Positions 32,811 through 41,597 of a DNA stretch of 64,000 bases are shown in pieces; position 1 is the first letter of the stretch, and each line of letters opens with the position of its first letter. The DNA comes from Bradyrhizobium sp. LTSP849. GTDB lineage: Bacteria; Pseudomonadota; Alphaproteobacteria; Rhizobiales; Xanthobacteraceae. The stretch lies in NCBI RefSeq assembly GCF_000938255.1, contig NZ_JYMR01000045.1:310001-374000 (forward strand). The letters run 5' to 3'. The notes beneath the pieces are model-generated. The model ran no database searches. It had not been told where the DNA came from and was given only the letters and a program-made list of their open reading frames with translations. The translations under genes were made by a program, and so were the position numbers.

Positions 32811-33659
32811 CTACTTCTCGGTCTCGACCAGGCCGCGCACGAACAATCTCTGCATGGCGACGACGACGAACACCGGCGGCAGCATGGCCAGCACGGCGGT
32901 CGCCATCACGACCGGCCATTCGGTCAGCGCGTCGGTGGTGGTGATCATCTTGCGGATGCCGACCTGGATGGTCTGCATGTCGTCGCGGGTGGTGATGAGC
33001 AACGGCCAGAGATATTGATTCCAGCCGAGGATGAAGAGGATCACGAACAGCGCCGCCATGTTGGTGCGCGACAGCGGCAGCAGCGTGTCCCAGAAGAAGC
33101 GTAACGGGCCCGCGCCGTCGATGCGCGAGGCTTCCAGAAGCTCATCCGGCACGGTCATGAAGAACTGGCGGAACAACAACGTCGCGGTGGCCGATGCGAT
33201 CAGCGGCAGCGCCAGGCCGGCATAGCTGTCCAGCATGTGCAGATCGGCGACGATCTTGTAGGTCGGATAGATGCGGACCTCGACCGGCAGCATCAGCGTG
33301 ATGAAGATGATCCAGAAGATCGGCATCCGGAACGGAAAGCGGAAATACACGATCGCATAGGCCGAGATGATCGAGATCGCGATCTTGCCGACCGCGATCA
33401 ACAGCGCCATCACCAGCGAGTTCAGCATCATGTTGCCGACGGGTTCGCGGGTCGAGCCGCTCGTGCCGACGAAGATGGTCTGGTAGTAGACCTCGAAGAA
33501 ATGCCCGCCGGGCAGAAGCGACATCTGCCCGTTGGCGATCAGCGCGTTGTCCTGGGTCGAGGCGACGATCGCGATGTAGACCGGGAATGCGACGATCGCG
33601 ATCCCGATCCAGAGAATGGCGTGGGCGACGTAGCGCCGAAAGCCCTCTTCCTCGACCAT
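32811..33659 (-). CDS. ugpE: Glycerol-3-phosphate ABC transporter permease UgpE
   Basis: The 282-residue inner-membrane protein has about six membrane segments and the MalG-type EAA loop (ELLEASRIDGAGPLRFFWDTLLPL). The C-terminus ends FVRGLVETEK. The ATG at 33659 overlaps the ugpA stop as TGATG, which fixes the start and shows translational coupling. A frame that continues upstream to 34046 is a shadow of ugpA. UgpE pairs with UgpA to form the translocation channel. Confidence 0.93.
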   Translation of the reverse strand: MVEEEGFRRYVAHAILWIGIAIVAFPVYIAIVASTQDNALIANGQMSLLPGGHFFEVYYQTIFVGTSGSTREPVGNMMLNSLVMALLIAVGKIAISIISAYAIVYFRFPFRMPIFWIIFITLMLPVEVRIYPTYKIVADLHMLDSYAGLALPLIASATATLLFRQFFMTVPDELLEASRIDGAGPLRFFWDTLLPLSRTNMAALFVILFILGWNQYLWPLLITTRDDMQTIQVGIRKMITTTDALTEWPVVMATAVLAMLPPVFVVVAMQRLFVRGLVETEK

Positions 33660-34540
33660 CAGTAGGTCACCTTGCGTTCGACGAAGCGGAACTGGATTCC
33701 CGTCAGCACGATGACCATGACCATCAGGATCACCGACTGCGCCGCGGAGCTGCCGAGATTGCCGCCGAGCAGGCCGTCGGTATAGACCTTGTAGACCAGC
33801 GTGACCGTCGATGTGCCCGGACCGCCGCGGGTCATGGTGTCGATGATGCCGAAAGTGTCGAAGAAGGCGTAGACGATGTTGACGACCAGCAAGAAGAAGA
33901 TGGTCGGCGACAGCAGCGGGAAGGTCACGGTCCAGAACCGCCGCATCGGGCGTGCGCCGTCGATCGCAGCAGCCTCGAACACGCTTTTCGGGATGGCTTG
34001 CAGGCCGGCGAGGAAGAACAGGAAGTTGTAGGAGATCTGCTTCCACGCGGCGGCGAGGATGATCAGTGCTGCCGCCTGGTCGCCATCGAGCAGCGGATTC
34101 CAGTCGACGCCCATTCCGCGCAGATAGCGCGAGAGCACGCCAAGCGAGGGATGCAGCATGAAGATCCAGAGCACGCCGACGACGGGCGGCGCCACCGCAT
34201 AGGGCCAGATCAGCAGCGTGCGGTAGAGCATCGAGCCGCGCAGCGGCTTGTCCGCCATCACGGCGAGCAAGAGCGCGAAGGATAGCGACGAGACGGCGAT
34301 CGCGAACGAGAAGAAGAAGGTCCGGACGATGGCCTCGTAATAGGCGGGGTCCTGGAACAGCTCGATGTAATTATCAAACCAGATGAAGCTCGTCGAGAGA
34401 CCGAAGGCATCCTGAAGCAGGAAGGACTGGATCACCGCCTGCGCGGCGGGCCAGTAGAAAAATATCAGGACGATCGCGAGTTGCGGGGCAACCAGCGCGT
34501 AGGGCAACAGCTTTGCTTGGAAAATGGCTTGCTTTTGCAT
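33659..34540 (-). CDS. ugpA: Glycerol-3-phosphate ABC transporter permease UgpA
   Basis: The 293-residue MalF-type permease has six membrane segments (first LPYALVAPQLAIVLIFFYWP) and the EAA loop SVFEAAAIDGARPMRRFWTV. It forms the heterodimeric channel with UgpE. A 47-bp gap separates it from ugpB. Its C-terminal end (FRFVERKVTY) is followed by the coupled ugpE start. Confidence 0.94.
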   Translation of the reverse strand: MQKQAIFQAKLLPYALVAPQLAIVLIFFYWPAAQAVIQSFLLQDAFGLSTSFIWFDNYIELFQDPAYYEAIVRTFFFSFAIAVSSLSFALLLAVMADKPLRGSMLYRTLLIWPYAVAPPVVGVLWIFMLHPSLGVLSRYLRGMGVDWNPLLDGDQAAALIILAAAWKQISYNFLFFLAGLQAIPKSVFEAAAIDGARPMRRFWTVTFPLLSPTIFFLLVVNIVYAFFDTFGIIDTMTRGGPGTSTVTLVYKVYTDGLLGGNLGSSAAQSVILMVMVIVLTGIQFRFVERKVTY

Positions 34541-34587
34541 GATGTCAGCAGAGCGGCAGGCCGGATCGCGGCCTGCCGCTCATCGCC

Positions 34588-35904
34588 TCACTTCACAGCG
34601 GTCTTTTCGAACTGACGCAGCATCGTGTTGCCGCGCTCGACAGCCGTATCCAGCGCCTGCTTGGCGGTCTTCTTGCCGGCCAGCGCCTGCTCGATCTCTT
34701 CCGACCAGACGTCACGCAGCTGAACCATGTTGCCGAGGCGCAGACCGCGTGAATTCTCGGTGGGCTCCTTGTTGGTCAGCTCGAGCAGCGGGGTCTCGAG
34801 ATAGGGCTGGTCCTTGTAGAAGCCTTCCTCCTTCGCCTTGGCATAGGCTGCCTTGGTGATCGGCAGATAGCCCGAGGCCTTGTGGATATAGACCTGGCGA
34901 TCGGTATCCGAGAGGAAGGTCAGGAATTTTGCGACGCCCTTGTATTCGTCGGCCGACTTGCCGCCCATGACCCAGAGCGAAGCGCCGCCGATGATCGAGT
35001 TCTGCGGCGCGCCCTTGACGTCCGGATAATACGGCATCGGCACGGCGGAGAAGTTGAACTTGGCCTGCGCCTTGACGTTGCCGAAGAAGGCCGACGAGGT
35101 CAGGTAGATCGCGCACTCGCCCGAGGTGAAGCGGCCTTCGCCGGTGTTGGTGCGGCCGGCGTAGTCGTAGGTCTTGTCCTTCTGCAGCTCGACCAGCTTC
35201 TCGAGATGCTTGAGCTGGAGCGGTCCGTTGAACTCGAGCACGGTGTCGAAGCCGTCGAGGCCGTTGGCCTTGCTGGCGAGCGGCACGTTGTGCCAGGCCG
35301 AGAGCTGCTCGAGATTGACCCAGGTGACCCAGGAGCCGGAGAAGCCGCAAGTCGGATGGCCGTTGTCGTGGAGCTTCTTGGCGGCCTCGAATGTTTCGGG
35401 CCAGGTCTTCGGGACCTCGATATTGGCCTTCTTCAGCTCATCGAGGTTGACCCACATCACGGTCGACGACGAGTTGAAGGGGAACGACAGCATCTCGCCC
35501 TTCGAGGTCGAATAGTAACCGGTGATCGCGGACAGATAATTCTTCGGATCGAACTTCTCGCCGGCGTCGGCCATCAGCTTGTAGACGGGCTTCACCGCGC
35601 CGGTCGCGGCCATCATGGTCGCGGTGCCGACTTCGAACACCTGCATGATGTGCGGGGCGTTGCCGGCGCGGAAGGCCGCGATGCCGGCGTTCATCGTGTC
35701 GGGATAGTTGCCCTTGTAGGTCGGGATGACCTTGTAGTCGCTCTGCGACGCGTTGAAGTCGGTGGCGAGCTTGACGATGACGTCGTTGTTGGCGCCGGTC
35801 ATCGCGTGCCACCACTGGATTTCGGTCACAGCCAGGGCCGGCGAGACACCCATGCCAACCGTGACTGCAAATGCGGCAGCCGCCCCAAAATGTCGAAGAG
35901 CCAT
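34588..35904 (-). CDS. ugpB: Glycerol-3-phosphate-binding periplasmic protein UgpB
   Basis: The 438-residue solute-binding protein has a signal peptide (LRHFGAAAAFAVTVGMGVSPALA) and the UgpB-type start of the mature chain (VTEIQWWHAMTGANNDVIVKLATDFNASQSDYKVIPTYKG). It ends in the usual family position. The ATG at 35904 is preceded by a strong gggagg site; a TTG one codon earlier is not preferred. It captures glycerol-3-phosphate in the periplasm. A Pho-box-like direct repeat lies 52-69 bp upstream, suggesting control by phosphate starvation through PhoB. Confidence 0.94.
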   Translation of the reverse strand: MALRHFGAAAAFAVTVGMGVSPALAVTEIQWWHAMTGANNDVIVKLATDFNASQSDYKVIPTYKGNYPDTMNAGIAAFRAGNAPHIMQVFEVGTATMMAATGAVKPVYKLMADAGEKFDPKNYLSAITGYYSTSKGEMLSFPFNSSSTVMWVNLDELKKANIEVPKTWPETFEAAKKLHDNGHPTCGFSGSWVTWVNLEQLSAWHNVPLASKANGLDGFDTVLEFNGPLQLKHLEKLVELQKDKTYDYAGRTNTGEGRFTSGECAIYLTSSAFFGNVKAQAKFNFSAVPMPYYPDVKGAPQNSIIGGASLWVMGGKSADEYKGVAKFLTFLSDTDRQVYIHKASGYLPITKAAYAKAKEEGFYKDQPYLETPLLELTNKEPTENSRGLRLGNMVQLRDVWSEEIEQALAGKKTAKQALDTAVERGNTMLRQFEKTAVK

Positions 35905-35958
35905 CAAAAAAACCTCCCTTGGCCGTCAATAAACAAGCGCTTGCGCTAGCAGCGCCAT

Positions 35959-35976
35959 ATGACGTTCACATGACTG
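35959..35976 (-). promoter_or_regulatory. Candidate Pho box of the ugp operon
   Basis: On the minus strand CAGTCAT-GTGA-ACGTCAT gives two 7-bp half-sites separated by 4 bp, the spacing bound by PhoB (consensus CTGTCAT). It lies 52-69 bp before ugpB. Confidence 0.6.
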
Positions 35977-36127
35977 TGTAAGCGGCCGAAACGAAAGCGG
36001 CAAGCGCGGGAAAAGGGAAGCTGTCAAATAGGCGAACGCGTCGCGAGCAGCCTCATCCGTTCGCGGTGCACACACAGGTGCCCGCGCCGCAGTGCGGCAT
36101 CGCTCGTTGGATGCGGGGGCGAGGGGC

Positions 36128-37348
36128 CTAGCGCTTGCGCTCGGGCCCGCAGACCGTGCCCTTCTCGACCATCGCGTCGATCTCGGCCTTGGAGTAGCCG
36201 AACTCGCCCAGCACCTCCCGGGCGTGCTGGCTGAATTTCGGCGGCAGGCGACGCAGGCTCGGTTTGCTGCGATCGAGCCGGATCGGCGACGCCACGCCCT
36301 TGTACCAGTCCTTCTCGATGATATCGCCGCGGGCGATCGTGTGCGGGTTGGTCAACGCCTGGTCGATCTTCTGCACAGGACCTGCGGGCAGGCCGGCGGC
36401 AAGCAGGCGGTTGCACAGCGGCTCGGCCTCGTGCTGGCTGAACACGGCGGCAAGCTCGGCACGCAGCGCCTCGCGATTGGCGATGCGGTCCTTGTTGCGG
36501 GCAAAGCGCGGATCGGTGCCGAGCTCGGGCTTGCCGATCTCTTTGGCGAGCTTGCGGAAGGTGCCGTCATTGCCGACGCCGATGAAGATGTTGTCGGTCT
36601 TGGTCGGGAAGATCGCGTAAGGCACGAGATTGGGATGCTCGTTGCCGGTCAGGCCGGGCGGCTTGCCATGCATGAAATAGTTCGCGGTGTGCGGATGCAT
36701 GATGGCGAGGCCGGTCTCGTACAGCGTCGTCTCCAGGAACTGGCCCTGGCCCGAGCGCTGCCGCTCCGACAGCGCCATCAGGATGCCGATCGCCGCGTAG
36801 AGCCCTGTGCCGATGTCGACCAGCGGCACGCCGATCCGCATCGGTCCGCTCTCGGGCGAGCCGGTCGCCGCGATCATGCCGGTCATGGCCTGGATGATGG
36901 CGTCATAGCCGGGATTGCCGCCGCGCGGACCGTCGGCGCCGAAGCCGCAGATCCGGCAATGCACCAGGCGCGGGAATTTCTTGCTCAGGACTTCGTTGCC
37001 GATGCCCCATTTCTCCAGCGTGCCCGGCTTGAAATTCTCGATCAGGACGTCGGCCGTCTCCAGCATCTTGAGCAGCACGGTTCGGCCGCCCTCGGAGGCG
37101 AGGTCGAGGGCGATCGAGCGCTTGTTGCGGTTGATGCCGACGAAATAGGCCGCGTCTTCCTCATGGAAGGGAGGGCCCCAGTCGCGTACCTCGTCACCCG
37201 CGGGCGGCTCGACCTTGATCACGTCGGCGCCATGGTCGGCGAGGATCTGGGTGCAGTAGGGACCGCCGAGCACGCGCGTGAGATCGATGACGCGCAGTCC
37301 GCTCATTGCGCCTAATGCTGCTCCAGAACTGGCGGCTTCAGAACTCAT
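36128..37348 (-). CDS. CaiB/BaiF-family (class III) CoA transferase
   Basis: The 406-residue protein has the family hallmarks: N-terminal LRVIDLTRVLGGPYCTQILADHGADVIKVE, KRSIALDLASEGGR and NPGYDAIIQAMTG, where the Asp is the acyl-accepting nucleophile, then GVPLVDIGTGLYAAIGILMAL. Such enzymes move CoA between organic acids, for example formate/oxalate, succinate or carnitine; the acids used here are unknown. The start at ATG 37348 has a gagg-type site, and upstream in-frame codons to 37450 look non-coding. No degradation genes are adjacent. Confidence 0.92.
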   Translation of the reverse strand: MSSEAASSGAALGAMSGLRVIDLTRVLGGPYCTQILADHGADVIKVEPPAGDEVRDWGPPFHEEDAAYFVGINRNKRSIALDLASEGGRTVLLKMLETADVLIENFKPGTLEKWGIGNEVLSKKFPRLVHCRICGFGADGPRGGNPGYDAIIQAMTGMIAATGSPESGPMRIGVPLVDIGTGLYAAIGILMALSERQRSGQGQFLETTLYETGLAIMHPHTANYFMHGKPPGLTGNEHPNLVPYAIFPTKTDNIFIGVGNDGTFRKLAKEIGKPELGTDPRFARNKDRIANREALRAELAAVFSQHEAEPLCNRLLAAGLPAGPVQKIDQALTNPHTIARGDIIEKDWYKGVASPIRLDRSKPSLRRLPPKFSQHAREVLGEFGYSKAEIDAMVEKGTVCGPERKR

Positions 37349-37540
37349 GCCTTCGCTTCCTCTGTGTCGATCGTTGATCACAGGCCTAGCGAGGTTCGTG
37401 CACGCCAGCAATGGCTTGTTGCGTAGGGCGTTATGCGGGGCGCGCGCCACATGCCGCGGGATGGCAAATCAAGAACTGGCAAATCAAACGGAAGCGGCCG
37501 GCCCGAGGGGGATCCCGGGCCAGCCAATCCGCATCTACGA

Positions 37541-37966
37541 TCAGACGACCGTCAGGCGGACGTCGACATTGCCGCGCGTCGCGTTGGAGTACGGGCACAC
37601 CTGGTGGGCCTTCTCGACCAGCGCCTCGGCTTCCGCGCGGGCAAGGCCCGGCAGCGAGACGGCGAGATCGATGTCGAGGCCAAAGCCGCCGGCCGAGCGC
37701 GGGCCGATGCCGACGGTCGAGGTGACGGAGGCGTCAGCCGGGACCTTCGGGCCGCCCTGCGAGGCCACGAACTTCATCGCGCCGATGAAGCAGGCGGCAT
37801 AGCCGGCCGCAAACAGCTGTTCGGGATTGTTGCCGGCGCCGCCTCCGCCACCGAGCTCCTTCGGCGTGGTGAGCTTGACGTCGAGCGCGCCGTCGAGGGT
37901 TGCGGCATGGCCGTCGCGGCCGCCGGTGGCTTTTGCGCTGGTCTTGTAGAGGACATTCACGGACAT
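37541..37966 (-). CDS. ohr: Organic hydroperoxide resistance protein Ohr
   Basis: The 141-residue OsmC-superfamily peroxidase has the two catalytic cysteines, Cys59 (AAGYAACFIGAM) and Cys124 (HQVCPYSNATRGNVDV). It also has the conserved N-terminal pattern VLYKTSAKATGGRDGHA. Ohr reduces fatty-acid and other organic hydroperoxides using lipoylated proteins as electron source. It is divergent from the ohrR repressor, and the 155-bp space between holds two OhrR-like dyads. Confidence 0.95.
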   Translation of the reverse strand: MSVNVLYKTSAKATGGRDGHAATLDGALDVKLTTPKELGGGGGAGNNPEQLFAAGYAACFIGAMKFVASQGGPKVPADASVTSTVGIGPRSAGGFGLDIDLAVSLPGLARAEAEALVEKAHQVCPYSNATRGNVDVRLTVV

Positions 37967-38011
37967 TTTCGTCTCCCTGGGTTCCGGTTGGGGTGCGTTC
38001 TATATCGCAGG

Positions 38012-38067
38012 CAATTAGATTGTGTGCAATTGAAATTTGCATGCCTCACATTTAATTGTTCGCAATT
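38012..38067. promoter_or_regulatory. Two OhrR-type operator dyads
   Basis: ATTG-TGTG-CAAT (38019-38030) and AATTG-TTCG-CAATT (38054-38067) are inverted repeats centred 36 bp apart between the divergent ohr and ohrR genes. The centre spacing suggests one site per promoter. Confidence 0.7.
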
Positions 38068-38121
38068 GAATAGGCGCCTGCCAGGGCCCAGAATGACAAG
38101 ACGAATCTCACGGGATCGAAC

Positions 38122-38580
38122 ATGGCTCGAAAACAATCCGCGCTGGATCCGCAGCGGCTCGATAACCAGATCTGCTTTGCGGTCTATTCGGCCGCGCACG
38201 CCTTCAACCGCGTCTACAAGCCGCTGCTCGATCAGCTCGGCCTGACCTATCCGCAATATCTGGTGATGCTGGTGCTGTGGGAGCGAGACGACGTGCCGTT
38301 GAAGGACATCGGCGAAAAGCTGTTTCTCGATTCGGGCACGCTGACGCCGCTGCTCAAGCGTCTGGAGGCCGCCCATCTGGTCAAGCGCACCCGTAGCAGC
38401 GAGGACGAACGCCAGGTGCTGATCGCGCTGACGTCCCAGGGCCACGCGCTGAAGGAAAAAGCGCGCGCTGTACCGCAGTCGATCCTGGCGGCGTCGGACT
38501 GTTCGGTGTCGGAGCTGGTGGCGATGAAAGACGAGATCGTCGCGCTGCGCGACCGACTCAATGCGGTGATCGGGGAGTAG
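38122..38580 (+). CDS. ohrR: Organic-peroxide-sensing repressor OhrR (MarR family)
   Basis: The 152-residue winged-helix regulator has Cys18 in DNQICFAVYSA, the peroxide-sensing residue of OhrR, and a second Cys at position 127. This matches the two-Cys (Xanthomonas) type, in which a disulfide releases DNA. The DNA-binding region is LKDIGEKLFLDSGTLTPLLKRLEAAHLV with the wing RTRSSEDERQVL. It would repress ohr and itself through the dyads in the shared intergenic region. Confidence 0.94.
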   Translation: MARKQSALDPQRLDNQICFAVYSAAHAFNRVYKPLLDQLGLTYPQYLVMLVLWERDDVPLKDIGEKLFLDSGTLTPLLKRLEAAHLVKRTRSSEDERQVLIALTSQGHALKEKARAVPQSILAASDCSVSELVAMKDEIVALRDRLNAVIGE

Positions 38581-38646
38581 GGGAACTCGTCGAAGCGCAC
38601 CTTCGCCCTGCGGGCTTCGGTGCACCAGCCTTCGCTTCGCGAAGGC

Positions 38647-38722
<76 letters not shown>

Positions 38723-38762
38723 TTAACCGTCCGGCGCGCCTTGGGCGACGCGTCGGGTGAGA

Positions 38763-38782
38763 CCCAGAACCACAGTTCTGGG
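38763..38782 (-). terminator. Hairpin after the FYDLN acid gene
   Basis: An 8-bp perfect stem (cccagaac/gttctggg) with a 4-base loop begins seven bases after the stop. No T-run follows, so it may only stabilise the 3' end. Confidence 0.4.
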
Positions 38783-38788
38783 ATTATC

Positions 38789-39199
38789 TCAAGTCTCTTC
38801 GTCGCCTCCGACGTCACCAATGATGTCGGTCACGTCCTCATCACCCTCTTCTTCGTCGGCAATGAAGGTCGAATCGTCATCATCGTCGTCGTCGATGGTC
38901 TCGTCGACCTCGATATCGTCCTCCGATTCGGGCACGACGGCCTTGACCTTGCCGGTGTTCTCTTCGGCATCGGCCTCCTCGAGCGAGACCTCTTCGACCT
39001 CGGCCGGCTCCGGCGTGGTGTCGGCGGCCGCCGGCGCGTGCCGGGGTTCGGCGCCGCGGGTTGCGCGCGCGGGCGCCACGGGCGCGATCGGCACGACTTC
39101 ACCGGTATAGGGCGAGATCACCGGAGTCTTGTTGAGGTCATAGAACTTCTTGCCCGTAGTTGGGCAAATGCGTTTGGTTCCGAGTTCGGACTTGGCCAC
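38789..39199 (-). CDS. TIGR02300 / FYDLN acid domain protein
   Basis: The 136-residue protein begins MAKSELGTKRICPTTGKKFY, followed at once by DLNKTPVISPYTGEVV, the signature of this alphaproteobacterial family. The second half is strongly acidic, with long Asp/Glu runs (DDDDDDDSTF, DEEEGDEDV). Only one Cys remains in the zinc-ribbon-like start, so metal binding is uncertain. Function is unknown; the acidic tail suggests contact with a basic partner such as nucleoid or ribosomal proteins. It is divergent from aroA. Confidence 0.93.
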   Translation of the reverse strand: MAKSELGTKRICPTTGKKFYDLNKTPVISPYTGEVVPIAPVAPARATRGAEPRHAPAAADTTPEPAEVEEVSLEEADAEENTGKVKAVVPESEDDIEVDETIDDDDDDDSTFIADEEEGDEDVTDIIGDVGGDEET

Positions 39200-39358
39200 G
39201 GCAGAGGAATCCTGGGATGTCTGAAAAGCGGTGTTTCACTTGGCTAGTTGGCGGGCCGCTGTCAATAGCGCATTACGGGAGAAAGACATGCCGGTGACTG
39301 CGGGGAGGCCATGTGGTACGTGCCCGCGAGCCTCCAGGGCACATCCAAGGACACAATC

Positions 39359-40696
39359 TTGACTCATTCCGACCAGCCGACGCCGCTTCAGTCGCGCTCA
39401 AGCGGCCCCCTGACCGGGAAAGTTCGGGTGCCCGGGGACAAGTCGATCTCCCACCGCGCCCTGATCCTGGGCGCGCTTGCGGTCGGCGAAACTCGGATTT
39501 CGGGCCTGCTGGAGGGCGAGGACGTCCTCAACACCGCCAAATCCATGCAGGCACTCGGTGCAACCGTGGAGCGCACCGGAGATTTTGCCTGGAAGGTGCG
39601 CGGCGTGGGCGTCGCGGGCTTTGCCCAGCCCAAGGACCCGCTGGATTTCGGCAACTCCGGCACCGGTTGCCGCCTGGTCATGGGCGCCGTCGCGGGCTGC
39701 CCGATCTCGGCGGTTTTTGACGGCGACGCCTCGCTCCGCACCCGCCCGATGCGCCGGATCCTGGATCCGCTCGAAAAGATCGGCGCCAAGGTCGTTTCCG
39801 GCGGCGAGGGCGGTCGTCTGCCGCTGAGGGTCCAGGGTGCGCGCGATCCGCTGCCGATCACCTACAAGACCCCGGTCGCCTCGGCCCAGATCAAATCGGC
39901 CGTGTTGCTGGCGGGGCTGTCTGCGCCGGGCAGCACGACCGTGATCGAGTCCGAGGCCAGCCGCGACCATACTGAATTGATGCTGAAGCATTTCGGTGCC
40001 GACATCACCTCGACGGCCGAAGGTACACACGGCCGCCGCATCACGCTCGTGGGCCAACCAGAATTGCACGGCGCCACCGTGATCGTTCCCGCCGATCCTT
40101 CCTCCGCGGCATTTCCAGTCGTCGCGGCGCTGATCGTGGACGGCTCCGACGTCGTCCTGTCCGACGTCATGACCAACCCGCTGCGCACCGGTCTGTTTAC
40201 GACGCTGCGCGAAATGGGCGCCTCGATCGAGGAGAGCGAAGTGCGCGGCGATGCCGGCGAGCCGATGGCGCAGCTGCGCGTGCGGGCCTCGAAATTGCGC
40301 GGCGTCGAAGTGCCGCCGGAGCGCGCGCCCTCGATGATCGACGAATATCTGGTGCTGGCGGTGGCGGCCGCCTTCGCCGAAGGCACGACCGTCATGCGCG
40401 GCCTGCAAGAGCTGCGCGTCAAGGAATCCGATCGGCTCGAAGCCACCGCCGCCATGCTCCGCGTCAACGGCGTCAAAGTCGAAGTCTCCGGCGACGATCT
40501 GATCGTCGAAGGCCGCGGCCATGTCCCCGGCGGCGGCCTCGTCGCCACCCACATGGATCATCGCATCGCGATGTCTGCGCTGGTGATGGGCTGCGCGTCC
40601 GACCAGCCGGTGACCGTCGACGATACCGCCTTTATCGCAACCAGTTTTCCGGATTTCATTCCGATGATGCGTTCGCTTGGGGCCGAGTTTTCATGA
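39359..40696 (+). CDS. aroA: 3-phosphoshikimate 1-carboxyvinyltransferase (EPSP synthase)
   Basis: AroA joins shikimate-3-phosphate and PEP in the chorismate pathway. The sequence has GDKSISHRALILGALA, LDFGNSGTGCRLVMG, SAQIKSAVLLAGL, RDHTELMLKHFGA, APSMIDEYLVLAVAAAFAEG, LRVKESDRL and ATHMDHRIAMSAL, all diagnostic. It resembles the Agrobacterium CP4-type (class II) enzyme overall but has Gly where CP4 has the glyphosate-excluding Ala (NSGTG versus NAATG). A TTG at 39359 with aagga upstream gives the normal N-terminus (THSDQP); a frame from 39311 is longer than the family. cmk overlaps its end by four bases. Confidence 0.96.
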   Translation: MTHSDQPTPLQSRSSGPLTGKVRVPGDKSISHRALILGALAVGETRISGLLEGEDVLNTAKSMQALGATVERTGDFAWKVRGVGVAGFAQPKDPLDFGNSGTGCRLVMGAVAGCPISAVFDGDASLRTRPMRRILDPLEKIGAKVVSGGEGGRLPLRVQGARDPLPITYKTPVASAQIKSAVLLAGLSAPGSTTVIESEASRDHTELMLKHFGADITSTAEGTHGRRITLVGQPELHGATVIVPADPSSAAFPVVAALIVDGSDVVLSDVMTNPLRTGLFTTLREMGASIEESEVRGDAGEPMAQLRVRASKLRGVEVPPERAPSMIDEYLVLAVAAAFAEGTTVMRGLQELRVKESDRLEATAAMLRVNGVKVEVSGDDLIVEGRGHVPGGGLVATHMDHRIAMSALVMGCASDQPVTVDDTAFIATSFPDFIPMMRSLGAEFS

Positions 40697-41331
40697 TTAT
40701 CGCCATCGATGGACCCGCGGCCTCGGGCAAGGGGACGCTCGGCAAGCGGCTCGCCCACCATTACGGCTATCGTCACCTCGATACCGGCGTGATCTACCGC
40801 GCGGTGGCCTACGCCCTGATGCAGACCGGTCATGATCTCCGGGACGAGGCGGCGGCGGTTGCCGCTGCCCTGGAACTCGATCCCGAAAAGTTCGGCAATT
40901 CCGCCCTGAAGACCCAGAAGGTCGGTGAGGGCGCCTCGATCGTCTCGGCAATCCCCAGGGTTCGCGAAGCCCTGGTCAATTTCCAGCGGCAATTCGCCGC
41001 CGATCCGCCCGGCGCCGTGCTGGACGGCCGGGACATTGGAACCGTGATCTGCCCCCATGCCGACGTGAAGATCTTCGTGGTCGCCGACCCCAAGGTCCGC
41101 GCGCGGCGCCGGACCATGGAGGCCAAGGCACGAGGCGAGGAGGCGGACGAGGCGGCCGTGCTGGCCGATATCATCCAGCGCGACGAACGGGACAAGAACA
41201 GGCCGATTGCGCCCCTGAAACCCGCCTCGGATGCTTACTTGCTAGATAACTCCCAACTGGATATAGAAGGCGGCGTCCGGGCCGCCATCGACATTATCGA
41301 GGCCGTCCGAGCGGGCCGTCCGCGGGGTTAA
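40693..41331 (+). CDS. cmk: Cytidylate kinase
   Basis: The 212-residue kinase has the P-loop IDGPAASGKGTLGKRLA, the substrate region HLDTGVIYRAVAYAL and LDGRDIGTVICPHADVKIFV. The lid KARGEEADEAAVLADIIQRDERDKNR follows. It converts CMP and dCMP to diphosphates. The ATGA overlap with aroA and the order aroA-cmk-rpsA are widely conserved in proteobacteria. Confidence 0.97.
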   Translation: MIIAIDGPAASGKGTLGKRLAHHYGYRHLDTGVIYRAVAYALMQTGHDLRDEAAAVAAALELDPEKFGNSALKTQKVGEGASIVSAIPRVREALVNFQRQFAADPPGAVLDGRDIGTVICPHADVKIFVVADPKVRARRRTMEAKARGEEADEAAVLADIIQRDERDKNRPIAPLKPASDAYLLDNSQLDIEGGVRAAIDIIEAVRAGRPRG

Positions 41332-41597
41332 GCCGCGGTCGTCATTGGAGGAAGCGCCCGCTCCCGCTCTTTGAGGTCGATACCCTCGGTCCCTTGTTTG
41401 GGGCCGGCGCGATCCAGGCTCCGGACAAAGATTTCCACGTATCGAATGCGCGGGCCCAGCCGGCCCGCTTCCGCTGTTCCGGTCGCAGGCCGGAGCAACG
41501 AGCGGTCGCTCGAAGGTCTTGCGGACCTTCCGACACTGCGCGCGCGATACGCCCTTTGAACCCAACGGCCGGCAAGACATCCGCAACTGGAGAACAA

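Noticed and set aside
35934..35943. Perfect palindrome caagcgcttg before ugpB as a LacI-type operator
   Set aside because: Ten bases only, in GC-rich DNA, and no LacI-family gene is adjacent; the Pho box is the better supported control site.
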